Notes: generated by a model from the sequence alone, not told the origin. A stretch of DNA of 31,374 bases from JBCCFK01 sp965262315 (GCA_965262315.1 CBDHFJ010000041.1:1-31374); one strand, 5' to 3'. Shown: positions 1 to 9,912, counted from the stretch's first letter. Made by a program: numbers and translations.

Positions 1-1048
1 CATGGTGTCGTGGCTCCCGCTGTACCACGACATGGGACTGGTCGGCTTCTGCATGCTGCCGATGGCCGAGGCGGTCGATCTGGTCCTCGGGGCGCCGCAG
101 GACTTCATGGCGCGCCCCCTCCGGTGGATGGAGTGGATCTCGGACCACGGCGGGACGGTGACCGCCGGGCCCAACTTCTCCTGGGTGCTGGCCACCAGGG
201 CGCTGGGCCGCGCCGACGACATCGACCTGAGCTCCCTCCGCATCGGCCTGAACGGCGCGGAGCCCGTCGATCCCGCGTCGGTACGGGCGCTCGTGGCGGC
301 CGGCGAAGCACATGGCCTGCGGCCGGGGGCCGTGTACCCGGCCTTCGGGATGGCCGAGGTGGTCATCGGCGCCGCGTTCCCGGTCCCGATGAGCGGGCTC
401 CGCACCGATGCCGTCGACCGGGTGACGCTCGAGTCCGAGCGCTACGCGGCGCCCGCGGATCCCGCCGACGATCGCACTCGCGAGCTGGCCATCCTCGGGC
501 ACCCGGTGCCGGGGATGCGGTTCCGTATCGTCGATCCCGACAGCGGCGCCGTCCTGGCCGACAGAGCGGTCGGGGAGTTGGAGCTGGCCGGCACGTCGGT
601 CACGCCCGGCTACTACCGGCGGCCCGACGCGAACGCCGACCTGTTCCACGACGGCTGGCTCCGCACCGGGGATCTCGCCTACCTGGTGGCCGGGGAGCTC
701 GTGGTGTGTGGGCGTATCAAGGACGTCATCATCGTGGGCGGTCGCAACGTGTTCCCCGAGGAGATCGAGCGCGCAGTCGGCGGGGTCGAAGGCGTCCGAG
801 CCGGCAACGTCATCGCCTTCGGCATCGAAGGACGCAACGGCAAGGAAGAGCTCGTCGTCGTGGCCGAGACCCGGGCCGAGGAGATCATCGACCTCCGGAG
901 CGAGGTGGCCAGGCAGGTCCGGTCGACCGTCGGCGTGCCACCCAAGGACGTGGTCCTGGTCCCGCCGGGAACGGTGCCCAAGACGTCGTCGGGCAAGCTC
1001 CAGCGCGCCGCATGCAAGCAGCGCTATCAGACCGACGAGCTCGCCTGA
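1..1048 (+). CDS. Fatty acyl-AMP ligase (FAAL/FadD-like), 5' truncated by window edge
   Basis: C-terminal 348 residues of an adenylate-forming enzyme that activates a fatty acid with ATP; the reading frame is open to the window edge, so about 200 N-terminal residues including the P-loop are missing. Visible signatures are WLPLYHDMGLVG at the new N-terminus (typical of fatty acyl-AMP ligases that feed polyketide synthases), YPAFGMAE (adenine/acyl pocket), the RTGD motif, the hinge GRIKDVIIVGGRN, and the C-terminal PKTSSGK whose lysine (about residue 332 of the visible part) is the adenylation lysine. The YHDMG motif favours FAAL over an acyl-CoA ligase, but the FAAL-specific insertion was not aligned, so CoA ligase activity is not excluded. 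It converges on menB. Product and partner carrier protein are unknown. Confidence 0.85.
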   Translation, partial: MVSWLPLYHDMGLVGFCMLPMAEAVDLVLGAPQDFMARPLRWMEWISDHGGTVTAGPNFSWVLATRALGRADDIDLSSLRIGLNGAEPVDPASVRALVAAGEAHGLRPGAVYPAFGMAEVVIGAAFPVPMSGLRTDAVDRVTLESERYAAPADPADDRTRELAILGHPVPGMRFRIVDPDSGAVLADRAVGELELAGTSVTPGYYRRPDANADLFHDGWLRTGDLAYLVAGELVVCGRIKDVIIVGGRNVFPEEIERAVGGVEGVRAGNVIAFGIEGRNGKEELVVVAETRAEEIIDLRSEVARQVRSTVGVPPKDVVLVPPGTVPKTSSGKLQRAACKQRYQTDELA

Positions 1049-1328
1049 TCATCTCCAACCAGCGCCGACGGCGGCCGCGAGGAACGGACGGCTCACCCAC
1101 CCGCCGGGGGCCAGCGCGGCCTGGTGCGGATCGGGGTCATCGGGAGCGAGCAGTGGAGATGGTCGGCGACCGGCTGCGCGTCGAGCCGGTCCGTTCGGTC
1201 ACCGTGCCGGCGATCCCGCCCCGGAGCGCGGCGACCTGTTCGGTCGTCGCTCGACTCGATCGGCTCCGACCTCGGCAGCGGGCGCCGGAACGCACCGGCA
1301 GTGGCAGTGACCGGTCCGGGACACGAGG
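1049..1328. other. Convergent intergenic gap with one weak hairpin
   Basis: About 280 bases between the convergent acyl-AMP ligase and menB genes. No convincing ORF: the frames that cross it are arginine/proline-rich noise. It holds a 7-bp inverted repeat, GACCGGC/GCCGGTC at 1168-1174 and 1185-1191 with a 10-nt loop, which could help termination in either direction but has no T-run. Confidence 0.4.
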
Positions 1329-2240
1329 TCAGAAGTGGTAGGGGAAGCGGGTCCAGTCCGGCGGGCGCTTCTCGAGGAACGCGTCCCGTCCCTCCTCGGC
1401 TTCGTCGGTCATGTAGATCAGGCGGGTGGCCTCGCCGGCGAAGACCTGTTGGCCGACCAACCCGTCGTCCACCAGGTTGAGCGCGAACTTCGCCATGCGG
1501 TTGGCGGTGGGGGACTTCTGGTTGATCTTGGCCGCGATGTCGAGCGCAGCGTTCTCGAGCTCGTCGTGGTCCACCACTCGATTCACCATGCCCATCCGAT
1601 GCGCGTCCTCGGCCGAGTAGTCGTCGCCGAGGAAGAAGATCTCGCGGGCGAACTTCTGGCCGACCTGGCGCGCCAGGTACGCCGAGCCGAACCCGCCGTC
1701 GACGGAGGCCACGTCGGTGTCGGTCTGCTTGAAGATGGCGTGCTGGCGAGACGCGATGGTCATGTCGCTCACCGCATGAAGCGAGTGACCGCCACCGACT
1801 GCCCAACCCGGTACGACGCACACCACGGGCTTGGGCATCATGCGGATCAGTCGCTGACACTCGAGGATGTGGAGGCGTCCGACCTTGGCCGGATCGATCG
1901 TGTCGGAGGTCTCGCCTTCGGCGTACTTGTAGCCGTCCTTGCCGCGGATGCGCTGGTCGCCACCACTGCAGAAGGCCCATCCACCGTCCTTGGGCGACGG
2001 TCCGTTGCCGGTCAACAGGACGCAACCGATGTCGGTCGACATGCGAGCGTGGTCGAGCGCCCGGTAGAGCTCGTCGACCGTGCCCGGGCGGAAGGCGTTG
2101 CGGACCTCCGGTCGGTCGAATGCGATCCGGACCGTGCCCTGGTCGACGGCGCGGTGATAGGTGATGTCCTCGAAGTCGAAGCCGACTATCTCCCGCCACC
2201 GAGTGGGGTCGAAGAGCTCCGAGACCTGGGTTGTACTCAT
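1329..2240 (-). CDS. menB: 1,4-dihydroxy-2-naphthoyl-CoA synthase (MenB)
   Basis: Crotonase-fold enzyme of menaquinone biosynthesis, cyclising o-succinylbenzoyl-CoA. The 303 residues are close to the roughly 314 of mycobacterial MenB. Seen are SGGDQRIRGKDGYKYAEGE, the oxyanion-hole segment PGWAVGGGHSLHAVSDMTIAS, the block QTDTDVASVDGGFGSAYLARQVGQ, and the C-terminal EKRPPDWTRFPY. The aspartate in QTDTD, where E. coli has glycine (QTGP), indicates the type that uses an internal carboxylate instead of bicarbonate. The start MSTTQVSEL was chosen because a TACGAT -10 hexamer lies 7 nt upstream and there is no Shine-Dalgarno sequence; the open frame continues further upstream but its translation there is not family-like. 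No other men gene is in the window. Divergent from the aminotransferase. Confidence 0.93.
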   Translation of the reverse strand: MSTTQVSELFDPTRWREIVGFDFEDITYHRAVDQGTVRIAFDRPEVRNAFRPGTVDELYRALDHARMSTDIGCVLLTGNGPSPKDGGWAFCSGGDQRIRGKDGYKYAEGETSDTIDPAKVGRLHILECQRLIRMMPKPVVCVVPGWAVGGGHSLHAVSDMTIASRQHAIFKQTDTDVASVDGGFGSAYLARQVGQKFAREIFFLGDDYSAEDAHRMGMVNRVVDHDELENAALDIAAKINQKSPTANRMAKFALNLVDDGLVGQQVFAGEATRLIYMTDEAEEGRDAFLEKRPPDWTRFPYHF

Positions 2241-2247
2241 GGTCGGC

Positions 2248-2253
2248 ATCGTA
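2248..2253 (-). promoter_or_regulatory. Predicted leaderless -10 element of menB
   Basis: TACGAT on the minus strand, 7 nt before the ATG of menB. It fits the TANNNT -10 consensus at the distance expected if transcription starts at the start codon. Confidence 0.5.
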
Positions 2254-2323
2254 GGTGCGCGGCACGCGCTCACCGGGATCCACTGCGCCGAGGAATACCG
2301 ACGACAGCGATCGCCACAGGCCA

Positions 2324-2329
2324 TACCGT
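2324..2329 (+). promoter_or_regulatory. Predicted leaderless -10 element of the aminotransferase gene
   Basis: TACCGT, 6 nt before the ATG at 2336, with no Shine-Dalgarno sequence. With the menB element, both promoters fit inside a 95-bp divergent intergenic space. Confidence 0.5.
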
Positions 2330-2335
2330 TGGCGG

Positions 2336-3514
2336 ATGACTCGCCGCGATCCACTGTCTCTGCTGTCCGAACCCGCACGCACGGCCCAGTCGTCGGTGAT
2401 CCGTGATCTGTTGGCCCACGCGAAGCGCCCTGGGGTGATCAGCCTGGCCGGCGGGATCCCGGACCCCGATCTGTTCCCGGTCGACGAGATCACCGTGGCC
2501 GTCGAGAAGGTGCTCGCCCGGGACCGCAACGCCCTCCAGTACGGGCTGACCGGTGGGGAAGCGGCAGCACGGGCTGCGGTGGCGCCGCTTCTCGGCCGAG
2601 AGGTGGACATCGGCCGGGTCGTCGTTACGACCGGGTCCCAACAGGCGCTCGACCTCCTCGGCAAGGTGCTGGTGGACCCCGGCGACCACATCCTCGCCGG
2701 CGACCCGTCCTATCTCGGAGCCCTCCAGGCCTTTCGCTCGAACCGCGCCACACTGACGCCGGTGCCGGTCGACGAGGCGGGCCTCGTGGTCGAAGCCGTG
2801 GCGGAGATGCTCGAACGGCCGGGCGCCACCGTGCCTGCATTCGTCTACGTGGTGGCGAACTTCCAGAACCCCACCGGCGCCGTGCTGTCCGCGCCCCGTC
2901 GTCGCCAGCTCGTCGACCTCGCCGAGCGTCACGGGTTCCTGATCGTCGAGGACGATCCGTACGGTGAGCTGCGCTACGACGGCGAGCCCGTCGAGCCGAT
3001 CGGCGTCGGGAGTGAGCACGTGGTCCGGCTGCGTTCCACCTCCAAGGTGCTGGCTCCCGGTCTCCGTGTCGGGTGGCTCGAGGGTCCGCAATGGCTGATC
3101 GACGCCGTGGTGATCGCGAAGCAGAGCGCCGATCTCCACACCAGCACGCTCAGCCAGGCCATCGTCACCGAGCTCCTCGGCGATCACAACTGGTTTGCCG
3201 CCCACATCGAGCGGATCCGCCGCCAGTACGGTGCGCGTCGCGACGCGCTGTGCGCCGCGCTCGACACCGTCCTGCCCGGACGGGTGACCTACCGGCGCCC
3301 GGAGGGTGGCATGTTCGTGTGGGCGTCCTTCCCCGGCCAGGCGATGGGGGCCACGCTCGACCGTGCGCTGGATGCCGGCGTCGCCTACGTGCCCGCCGAT
3401 GCCTTCACCATCGACGCAGAGCGACCGGAGACTGCGCGCCTGAGCTTCGCGACGGTCGATCCCGACGACTTCGGACCCGCCGTCGAGCGGCTGGCGGCAG
3501 CGTTCGTCGACTGA
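2336..3514 (+). CDS. PLP-dependent class I/II aminotransferase (2-aminoadipate/LysN- or MocR-like)
   Basis: A 392-residue fold-type I aminotransferase. Recognisable are the N-terminal GVISLAGGIPDPDLFP, the ligand region NFQNPTGAVL, the cofactor aspartate region IVEDDPYGELRY, and STSKVLAPGLRVGW, whose lysine forms the PLP Schiff base. The sequence resembles 2-aminoadipate transaminases and the aminotransferase half of MocR regulators, but there is no N-terminal GntR helix-turn-helix, so it is an enzyme. The substrate cannot be read from sequence; aminoadipate, aromatic or branched-chain amino acids are all possible. The start was set at MTRRDPLS because of the -10 element 6 nt upstream; the longer open frame overlaps the menB promoter. 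The SDR gene follows after 50 nt on the same strand. Confidence 0.9.
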   Translation: MTRRDPLSLLSEPARTAQSSVIRDLLAHAKRPGVISLAGGIPDPDLFPVDEITVAVEKVLARDRNALQYGLTGGEAAARAAVAPLLGREVDIGRVVVTTGSQQALDLLGKVLVDPGDHILAGDPSYLGALQAFRSNRATLTPVPVDEAGLVVEAVAEMLERPGATVPAFVYVVANFQNPTGAVLSAPRRRQLVDLAERHGFLIVEDDPYGELRYDGEPVEPIGVGSEHVVRLRSTSKVLAPGLRVGWLEGPQWLIDAVVIAKQSADLHTSTLSQAIVTELLGDHNWFAAHIERIRRQYGARRDALCAALDTVLPGRVTYRRPEGGMFVWASFPGQAMGATLDRALDAGVAYVPADAFTIDAERPETARLSFATVDPDDFGPAVERLAAAFVD

Positions 3515-3564
3515 CGGGTCGAGCGCCATTGGCAGGACCGAAGCGAACGTGGTCGACTGAGACC

Positions 3565-4320
3565 ATGCAGGAACTGTTCGATCTCAGTGGCAAGGTCGCC
3601 GTGGTCACCGGTGGGAGCCGGGGGCTCGGCCGCGAGATGGTGATGGCGTTCGCCGCAGCCGGTGCCGACGTCGTCATCGCCAGCCGCAAGGCCGACGCGT
3701 GCGAAGCCGCGGCCGCCGAGGTCCGCGAAGCCACCGGCAGAACGGCGGTCGCCCATCCCTGCCACGTCGGGCAGTGGGACGCGGTGACCGAACTGGCCGA
3801 CGCCACGCACGAGCGGTTCGGCCGGATCGACATCCTGGTCAACAACGCGGGTATGTCCCCGCTCTACCCCTCGCTGAGCGAGGTGAGCGAGGAGCTCTGG
3901 GACAAGGTGATCGACGTCAACCTCAAGGGCCCGTTCCGGCTGTCCGCGATCGTGGGGGAGCGCATGCGCGACGGCGAGGGCGGCTCGATCATCAACGTGT
4001 CGAGCATCGCCGGGAGCCGCCCCACACCGGTCGAGGTGCCGTACGGTGCCGCCAAGGCCGGCCTCGAGAACCTCACGTTCTCCATGTCCAAGGCATTCGC
4101 CCCCACCGTGCGGGTGAACTGCATCGCAGCGGGGCCGTTCCTCACCGACATCTCGAAGGCGTGGGACATGGCCGCATTCGAGCAGTCGGCCAAGACCGGC
4201 ATCGCGCTCCAGCGCGGGGGCCGACCCGAAGAGGTCGTGGGCACGGCGCTGTACCTCGCGAGCGAAGCCAGTTCCTATCTCACCGGCGCGGTCATCCCCC
4301 TGGACGGCAACGCCCGCTGA
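3565..4320 (+). CDS. Short-chain dehydrogenase/reductase (3-oxoacyl-ACP reductase/glucose dehydrogenase type)
   Basis: A 251-residue classical SDR. Motifs in order: NAD(P)-binding TGGSRGLG (residues 15-22), NNAG (93-96), catalytic serine in NVSSIAG (146-147), and YGAAK with Tyr160 and Lys164. The arginine in the ASRK segment after the second beta strand suggests NADP(H) preference (inference). The C-terminal AVIPLDGNAR is the usual substrate-loop end of the family. It lies 50 nt after the aminotransferase and may be co-transcribed. The substrate is unknown. Its stop is only 3 nt from the stop of the convergent GDPD gene, leaving no room for a terminator, so transcripts probably overlap antisense. 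Confidence 0.9.
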   Translation: MQELFDLSGKVAVVTGGSRGLGREMVMAFAAAGADVVIASRKADACEAAAAEVREATGRTAVAHPCHVGQWDAVTELADATHERFGRIDILVNNAGMSPLYPSLSEVSEELWDKVIDVNLKGPFRLSAIVGERMRDGEGGSIINVSSIAGSRPTPVEVPYGAAKAGLENLTFSMSKAFAPTVRVNCIAAGPFLTDISKAWDMAAFEQSAKTGIALQRGGRPEEVVGTALYLASEASSYLTGAVIPLDGNAR

Positions 4321-4323
4321 ACC

Positions 4324-5394
4324 TCACAGCAGTGCCGCTGCCATCTCGTTGGGGCGACCGGCGATGATGCCGGCGGCGCCCTGCGCGATCAGCTCCTGGT
4401 AGAAGGCCACGTTCTCCTGGCGGCGCGGATCGTCCATCCAGACCCAGACGTCGAGTCCCTCGGCAGCGGCGCGATCCCAGAAGCTCTCGGTCAGTACGGG
4501 TACACCGTCGAAGCTCGGCGGAACCTGGATGACGCGATGATCGCCGTCGAGGGGGAGCTGGAGCAGGAACCAGTCGGTGAGCTCGCCGAGCGCCGGACTG
4601 GTCTCGATCTCGGGAGCCAGGTTCTCGAATGCCCGGAGGACCTGGTCGTCGAAGGACACCACGACGGTGCTGGCGCCGATGCCGAGCGTTTGCAGTTCGG
4701 TGGCCAGGAGCGCCGCCGTCGCCGCGCCGGGAAATCCGCTTCCCTTGATCTCGATGTCGAGGGGCATCGTCGGGAAGCGCTCGACCACCTGGCGCAGGGT
4801 CGGTACGGCGAAGTCGTCCGGCACGGCGCCCTCGGGCGGCGGCACCTCGCCGGTCCGAATCCCTCGGTAGACGTACTCCTCGACGGGCCGGTCCTGGCAC
4901 GGCCAGCACTCGGGTGAGAACCAGTATGCGTTGTCCAACGCCTGGAGCTCGCCGAGGGTGAGTGCCGCCACGGGGCCGGTCGCGTTCGTGGTGCGATCCA
5001 CGGTGTCGTCATGGTGCACGACCAGCACACCGTCGGCGGTGAGGCGGACGTCCAGCTCGAGCATGTTCGCCCCGGCCTCCACCGCGACGCCCATGGCGTA
5101 CAGCGTCGAGTGCGGCGCGATCTGGTCGCCGCCGGCGTGGGCGATGTTGAGCGGCACGTCCAGCGCGAGGAGGTCGTCGATCGTCGGCCGGGTGGTCTCA
5201 TCGCTCTCGGTCGCCGGGAGCGGCGTCGCGGTCGGGCCCGCGGTCGGTGCGGCCGTCGGACTCGGGGCGGGAGTCGCCGCGATCGACGACGTCGGGCGCG
5301 GCGTCGCGACGGGACCGGTGGACGAGTCGGTGGCCGTGCATGCGCCGACCAACAGCCCCGTGACCACGAGCGAGAGGAGGACCCGCCGCCGCAT
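4324..5394 (-). CDS. Secreted glycerophosphodiester phosphodiesterase-family lipoprotein
   Basis: 356 residues beginning with a lipoprotein signal (MRRR, hydrophobic stretch, LVGAC with the lipidated Cys19), then a Pro/Thr/Ala-rich linker (about 20-70) and a GDPD TIM-barrel domain. Seen are NIAHAGGD (His86, usually HRG), MLELDVR (metal ligands Glu113 and Asp115), LVVHHDDTVDRTT (second catalytic His) and LDIEIKG (a further metal-binding Glu). The signature PENT is changed to PHST (94-97), so the loop near the active site differs from typical family members. Predicted role: hydrolysis of glycerophosphodiesters from lipids or teichoic-type polymers outside the membrane. A TACGCT element lies 6 nt before the ATG, suggesting a leaderless message. 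Confidence 0.88.
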   Translation of the reverse strand: MRRRVLLSLVVTGLLVGACTATDSSTGPVATPRPTSSIAATPAPSPTAAPTAGPTATPLPATESDETTRPTIDDLLALDVPLNIAHAGGDQIAPHSTLYAMGVAVEAGANMLELDVRLTADGVLVVHHDDTVDRTTNATGPVAALTLGELQALDNAYWFSPECWPCQDRPVEEYVYRGIRTGEVPPPEGAVPDDFAVPTLRQVVERFPTMPLDIEIKGSGFPGAATAALLATELQTLGIGASTVVVSFDDQVLRAFENLAPEIETSPALGELTDWFLLQLPLDGDHRVIQVPPSFDGVPVLTESFWDRAAAEGLDVWVWMDDPRRQENVAFYQELIAQGAAGIIAGRPNEMAAALL

Positions 5395-5400
5395 GCGTCG

Positions 5401-5406
5401 AGCGTA
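5401..5406 (-). promoter_or_regulatory. Predicted leaderless -10 element of the GDPD lipoprotein gene
   Basis: TACGCT on the minus strand, 6 nt upstream of the ATG. It lies between this gene and the stop of the ligase gene upstream, giving the lipoprotein its own promoter. Confidence 0.5.
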
Positions 5407-5418
5407 GCTCTGCCCCGG

Positions 5419-6927
5419 TCAGCGCATGGCTCGGACGGCGTCGATCGTGTCGGACTCGCCCGGGTCCTTGTCCGACCGGTACCCCTTCACCCGAGCGAAC
5501 CGAAGGGCGACGCCCCCGGGGTAGCGGCTGCTGGTCTGCACCCCGTCCAACGCGATCTCGACCACCAGTTCCGGACGGACGTGCACGGTGATGCCCGAGC
5601 GCGCGGTCTCCCGCGCCAGGAACTGCTCGGTCTGCCACGCGAGCAACTCGTCGGTGAGACCCTTGAAGGTCTTTCCCACCATGACGAAACCACCGCCTGG
5701 GTCGCGTGCACCGAGGTGCAGGTTGGACAGCCAGCCGGTGCGGCGACCATGGCCCCACTCGGCGGCCAGGACCACCAGGTCCAACGTGTGGACGGGCTTG
5801 ACCTTGCGCCACGTCTTGCCTCGCCGACCCGCCTCGTAGTGCGAGGACGCAGCCTTGACGAGGACGCCCTCGTGCCCGGCTGCCAAGGCCTCCTCGAGGA
5901 CCGCCTCGCCCGCATCGGCTTCCGCAGTGGTGATGCCCGGCACCGCCAGGGGCCCGCAGACCTCCTCCAGGTGCGCTCGACGCTCCGCCAAGGGGGAGTC
6001 CACCAGGTCGGTGCCGTCGCGGTGCAACAGATCGAAGAAGAAGGGCCGCAACCCCGCCGTGTCCCCCGCATCGGCCCCCAGGTTGCTCATCGTGTCCTGG
6101 AACGCCTGGGGGCTCTCGTCCTCCGAGAACCCGAGCACCTCCCCGTCGAGGACGACGGACTCGACCGGCAGCGCCCGCACCGCGGCAACAACCCCGGGGA
6201 GCCTGCCGGTGATCTCATTCAGGTTCCGCGTCCAGATCGCGACGCTCCCGCCGTGGCGATGCACCTGGATCCGGGCGCCGTCGAGCTTCCACTCCACCGA
6301 CGCGGCACCGAGGTCCTCGATGGCCTCGGTGACCGAGGTCGCGGTCGAGGCCAGCATCGGTCGCATCGGCCGGCCGAGCTGGAGCCCGATCGCGGCCAGC
6401 CCGCCGGGGCCGTCGGCCATGGCCGTCGCGCTGACGACACCGAGATCACCGCTGAGCATCAGCGCCCGACGCACGTCGGCGGCCTTGACCGCTGCGGCCT
6501 TGGCCACCCCGTCCACCACCAGTCCTTCGTTGGCGCCTTGCCGCAGGTCGCCGAGGAGGAGGCGCTTCAGGAAGTCGGCCTCCTCCGCCGTGGCCCGATC
6601 GAAGACCTCACCCAGCAGCGCGGCCCGCGCCTCGACCGAACCGGGCCCGGTGGTGGCGGCGACCCGGTCGATCAGCCCGTCGACATCGGCGACCGTGAGG
6701 GCCGGGGTGGTTGCGGCTCCACCACCGACACCGTCGATGGCGGCCCAGCCGATCCCCACCCGCCCCTGACGTGGCTCACCCGCCAGGTAGGACACCACGA
6801 GGGCGACCTCGGCGACGGCAGTCCGCGCCAGGACCGCAGCGATTGCTGCGGTCTTCTCCTTCCGCGACCGCGTTGCCGCGACCGCGGCCGAGGCCTCGAC
6901 GAGGGTCGTCAGCGAGAGCGAGGTCAC
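5419..6927 (-). CDS. ligB: ATP-dependent DNA ligase, LigB type
   Basis: A 502-residue ATP-dependent ligase matching mycobacterial LigB (about 507) in length and layout: an N-terminal DNA-binding domain (about 1-190), a nucleotidyltransferase core and an OB fold. Motif I is VEWKLDGARIQ with the adenylated Lys214; also visible are VVLDGEVLGF (III), FFFDLLHRDG (IIIa), HEGVLVKAASSHYEAGRR (IV) and WRKVKPVHTLDLVV (V). It probably acts in repair beside the essential NAD-dependent ligase. The GTG start was chosen because it gives a 4-nt GTGA overlap with the stop of the upstream monooxygenase-fold gene, a sign of translational coupling; upstream residues are not family-like. Confidence 0.92.
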   Translation of the reverse strand: MTSLSLTTLVEASAAVAATRSRKEKTAAIAAVLARTAVAEVALVVSYLAGEPRQGRVGIGWAAIDGVGGGAATTPALTVADVDGLIDRVAATTGPGSVEARAALLGEVFDRATAEEADFLKRLLLGDLRQGANEGLVVDGVAKAAAVKAADVRRALMLSGDLGVVSATAMADGPGGLAAIGLQLGRPMRPMLASTATSVTEAIEDLGAASVEWKLDGARIQVHRHGGSVAIWTRNLNEITGRLPGVVAAVRALPVESVVLDGEVLGFSEDESPQAFQDTMSNLGADAGDTAGLRPFFFDLLHRDGTDLVDSPLAERRAHLEEVCGPLAVPGITTAEADAGEAVLEEALAAGHEGVLVKAASSHYEAGRRGKTWRKVKPVHTLDLVVLAAEWGHGRRTGWLSNLHLGARDPGGGFVMVGKTFKGLTDELLAWQTEQFLARETARSGITVHVRPELVVEIALDGVQTSSRYPGGVALRFARVKGYRSDKDPGESDTIDAVRAMR

Positions 6928-7328
6928 CGACGGAGGGACTCCCACCAGGCCGGAGTGGCTTCGCTGTGCCGGCGGACATAGCCGTTCCACAGTTCGCCCC
7001 CGTCGGCGCGCTCGTCGCCCGAGGTGACGGTACGGGGCAGGGGAGCGGCCTCGTCCACCGGGTCGACCCACTCGAGGCGGAACTCCTCGAAGCAGTCCCC
7101 GAAGGGCGCGTGGTGGTGATAGTCGGCCACCTGGTGGACCATGAAGTCGTCGAAGCTGCGGAAGGACAGGAGCACGTAGTACTGCCGCGGGTCGGTGCCT
7201 CGCCAGTACTCGTAGCGGGTCACCCCTTCCTCGTGTTCGTGCGTGGCGGCGAACACGGTGCGGGCGATGCCCTCCCAGTGCTCCTCCATCCCTGCTTTCA
7301 CCTTCACATGAGCCAGAAGCGTCGCCAT
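6924..7328 (-). CDS. Antibiotic biosynthesis monooxygenase (ABM) fold protein
   Basis: 134 residues. The N-terminal 70-80 residues (ATLLAHVKVKAGMEEHWEGI, then VTRYEYWRGTDPRQYYVLLSF and DDFMVHQVADYHH) have the length and pattern of the dimeric alpha-beta barrel ABM fold; the rest is an acidic tail with no recognised domain. The fold includes quinone monooxygenases, haem-degrading enzymes and non-enzymatic proteins, so the function is open. The start MATLL follows a GATACT -10-like hexamer by 6 nt. Its stop overlaps the ligase start (GTGA), so the two proteins are made from one message, although no functional link is known. Divergent from gnd. Confidence 0.75.
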   Translation of the reverse strand: MATLLAHVKVKAGMEEHWEGIARTVFAATHEHEEGVTRYEYWRGTDPRQYYVLLSFRSFDDFMVHQVADYHHHAPFGDCFEEFRLEWVDPVDEAAPLPRTVTSGDERADGGELWNGYVRRHSEATPAWWESLRR

Positions 7329-7334
7329 GGGCCC

Positions 7335-7340
7335 AGTATC
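7335..7340 (-). promoter_or_regulatory. Predicted leaderless -10 element of the ABM-ligB operon
   Basis: GATACT on the minus strand, 6 nt before the ATG at 7328. The overlapping plus-strand bases read TATCGT at 7337-7342, so the same spot could also serve a forward promoter for gnd about 100 nt downstream. Confidence 0.4.
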
Positions 7341-7452
7341 GTGCAGGCCGACGACGGCGTCATGCGAGCCCGGTTTCGAGGCGCCACACGGTGCCAGGAA
7401 GCGCGGGCCGTCTCGGCGGGTTGCACGTCCCGACCACTCCGAGGAGGCTTCG

Positions 7453-8474
<1,022 letters not shown>

Positions 8475-8475
<1 letters not shown>

Positions 8476-9866
8476 TGTCGGCCGACTCGGTCATCCTCTT
8501 CGGCGCCACCGGCGACCTCGCCCACAAGAAGCTCTTCCCGGCGCTCTACCGCCTGTGGCGCGATGACGGCGTCCACCTGCCGATCGTCGGCGTCGCCCGA
8601 CGCCAGCTGACCGACGACGGGCTGCGCGACCTGGCCAGGGCCGCGGTCGAGGAGGCCGGTGAACGCGTCGACGAGGGCGTCTTCGGAGCATTCGCCGGCT
8701 CGCTGGCGTATGTGGCAGGCGACTACAACGACCCTGCGACCTTCGCCCGGCTGGAGGAGCGCATGGCGGGAGCTCGAGCGCCGCTGTCGTTCCTGGCCAT
8801 CCCACCTGCGATGTTCTCGGTCGTGGTGGAGGGTCTGTCGTCGGTGGGCCTCGATGACCGCGGGCGGGTCGTGGTGGAGAAGCCGTTCGGTCGAGACCTC
8901 GCCAGCGCCCGCGAGCTGAACCGCATCCTGCTGGCCAACTATCCGGAGGACTCCATCTTCCGCATCGACCACTTCCTCGGGAAGGAACCGGTCCAGAACA
9001 TCCTGATCACTCGTTTCGCCAACGGCATCTTCGAGCCGCTGTGGAACCGGCACCACGTGCAGAGCGTGCAGATCACCATGGCCGAGGCCTTCGACGCGTC
9101 CAACCGGGGGGCCTTCTACGACGGGGTCGGTGCCATCCGGGACGTGGTGCAGAACCACCTGTTGCAGCTGCTCACGCTGCTGGCGATGGAGCCGCCGGTG
9201 TCGGAGGACGCGTCGGCGCTCCGGGACGAGGTCAGCAAGGTCATGCGGGCCATCAAGACCATCGAGCCGAGCCAGGTGGTCCGTGGCCAGTACGCGGGCT
9301 ATCGCGAGCACGACGGAGTCGCCGCCGACTCACAAACCGAGACGTTCGCCGCGCTGCGGGTCGAGATCGACTCGTGGCGCTGGGCCGGCGTGCCGTTCTA
9401 CATCAGGGCCGGAAAGGGCATGGCTGCCACCGTCACCGAGGCCGTCGTCGAGTTCAAGGCCCCTCCTCGGCCGCTGTTCGCGGACGCCGATTGCCTGCCC
9501 CATGCCAACCACCTCCGGTTCCGGGTGAAGCCCGACGACCAGACCTCGCTGTACCTCCAGGCCAAGCTCCCCGGGGATCGTCTGGTCGGCCGTGGCGTCG
9601 AACTCGACGTGTCCGTCGCCGATGCGCTCGGAGACGGCCCCGAGGCGTACGAACGGCTCATCAAGGATGCGCTCGAAGGCGACGCCCGCTTGTTCGCCCG
9701 GCAGGACTCCGTCGAGGAGGCGTGGCGGATCTTCGACGACCTCATCGCCGCCCAGGGAGCGCCGGCGCGCTACGAGCCAGGCACGTGGGGACCGGCGGCC
9801 GCGTCCGCGCTGTTGGCACCGGCCGACACCTGGCACACCGAACACGAGCACGCACCGTCGTGTTGA
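8475..9866 (+). CDS. zwf: Glucose-6-phosphate 1-dehydrogenase
   Basis: A 463-residue enzyme oxidising glucose 6-phosphate to 6-phosphogluconolactone, the entry step of the oxidative pentose-phosphate and Entner-Doudoroff routes. Motifs: GATGDLAHKKLFPAL (10-24), VGVARR (coenzyme binding), VVVEKPFGRD, and the active site RIDHFLGKE (163-171; usually RIDHYLGKE, here Tyr to Phe), followed by GAFYDGVGAIRDVVQNHLLQLL. Its ATG overlaps the gnd TGA (TGATG), indicating translational coupling. The ROK kinase follows after 46 nt. No 6-phosphogluconolactonase gene is adjacent. Confidence 0.95.
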
Positions 9867-9912
9867 TCGCAGGTCCCACGCCCGCGTTGCGGCCGATCAC
9901 CCGTGGGCGCCC

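Noticed and set aside
1093..2691. A 532-codon minus-strand frame overlapping menB
   Set aside because: It is a shadow frame of menB and the aminotransferase; the menB frame carries the family motifs.
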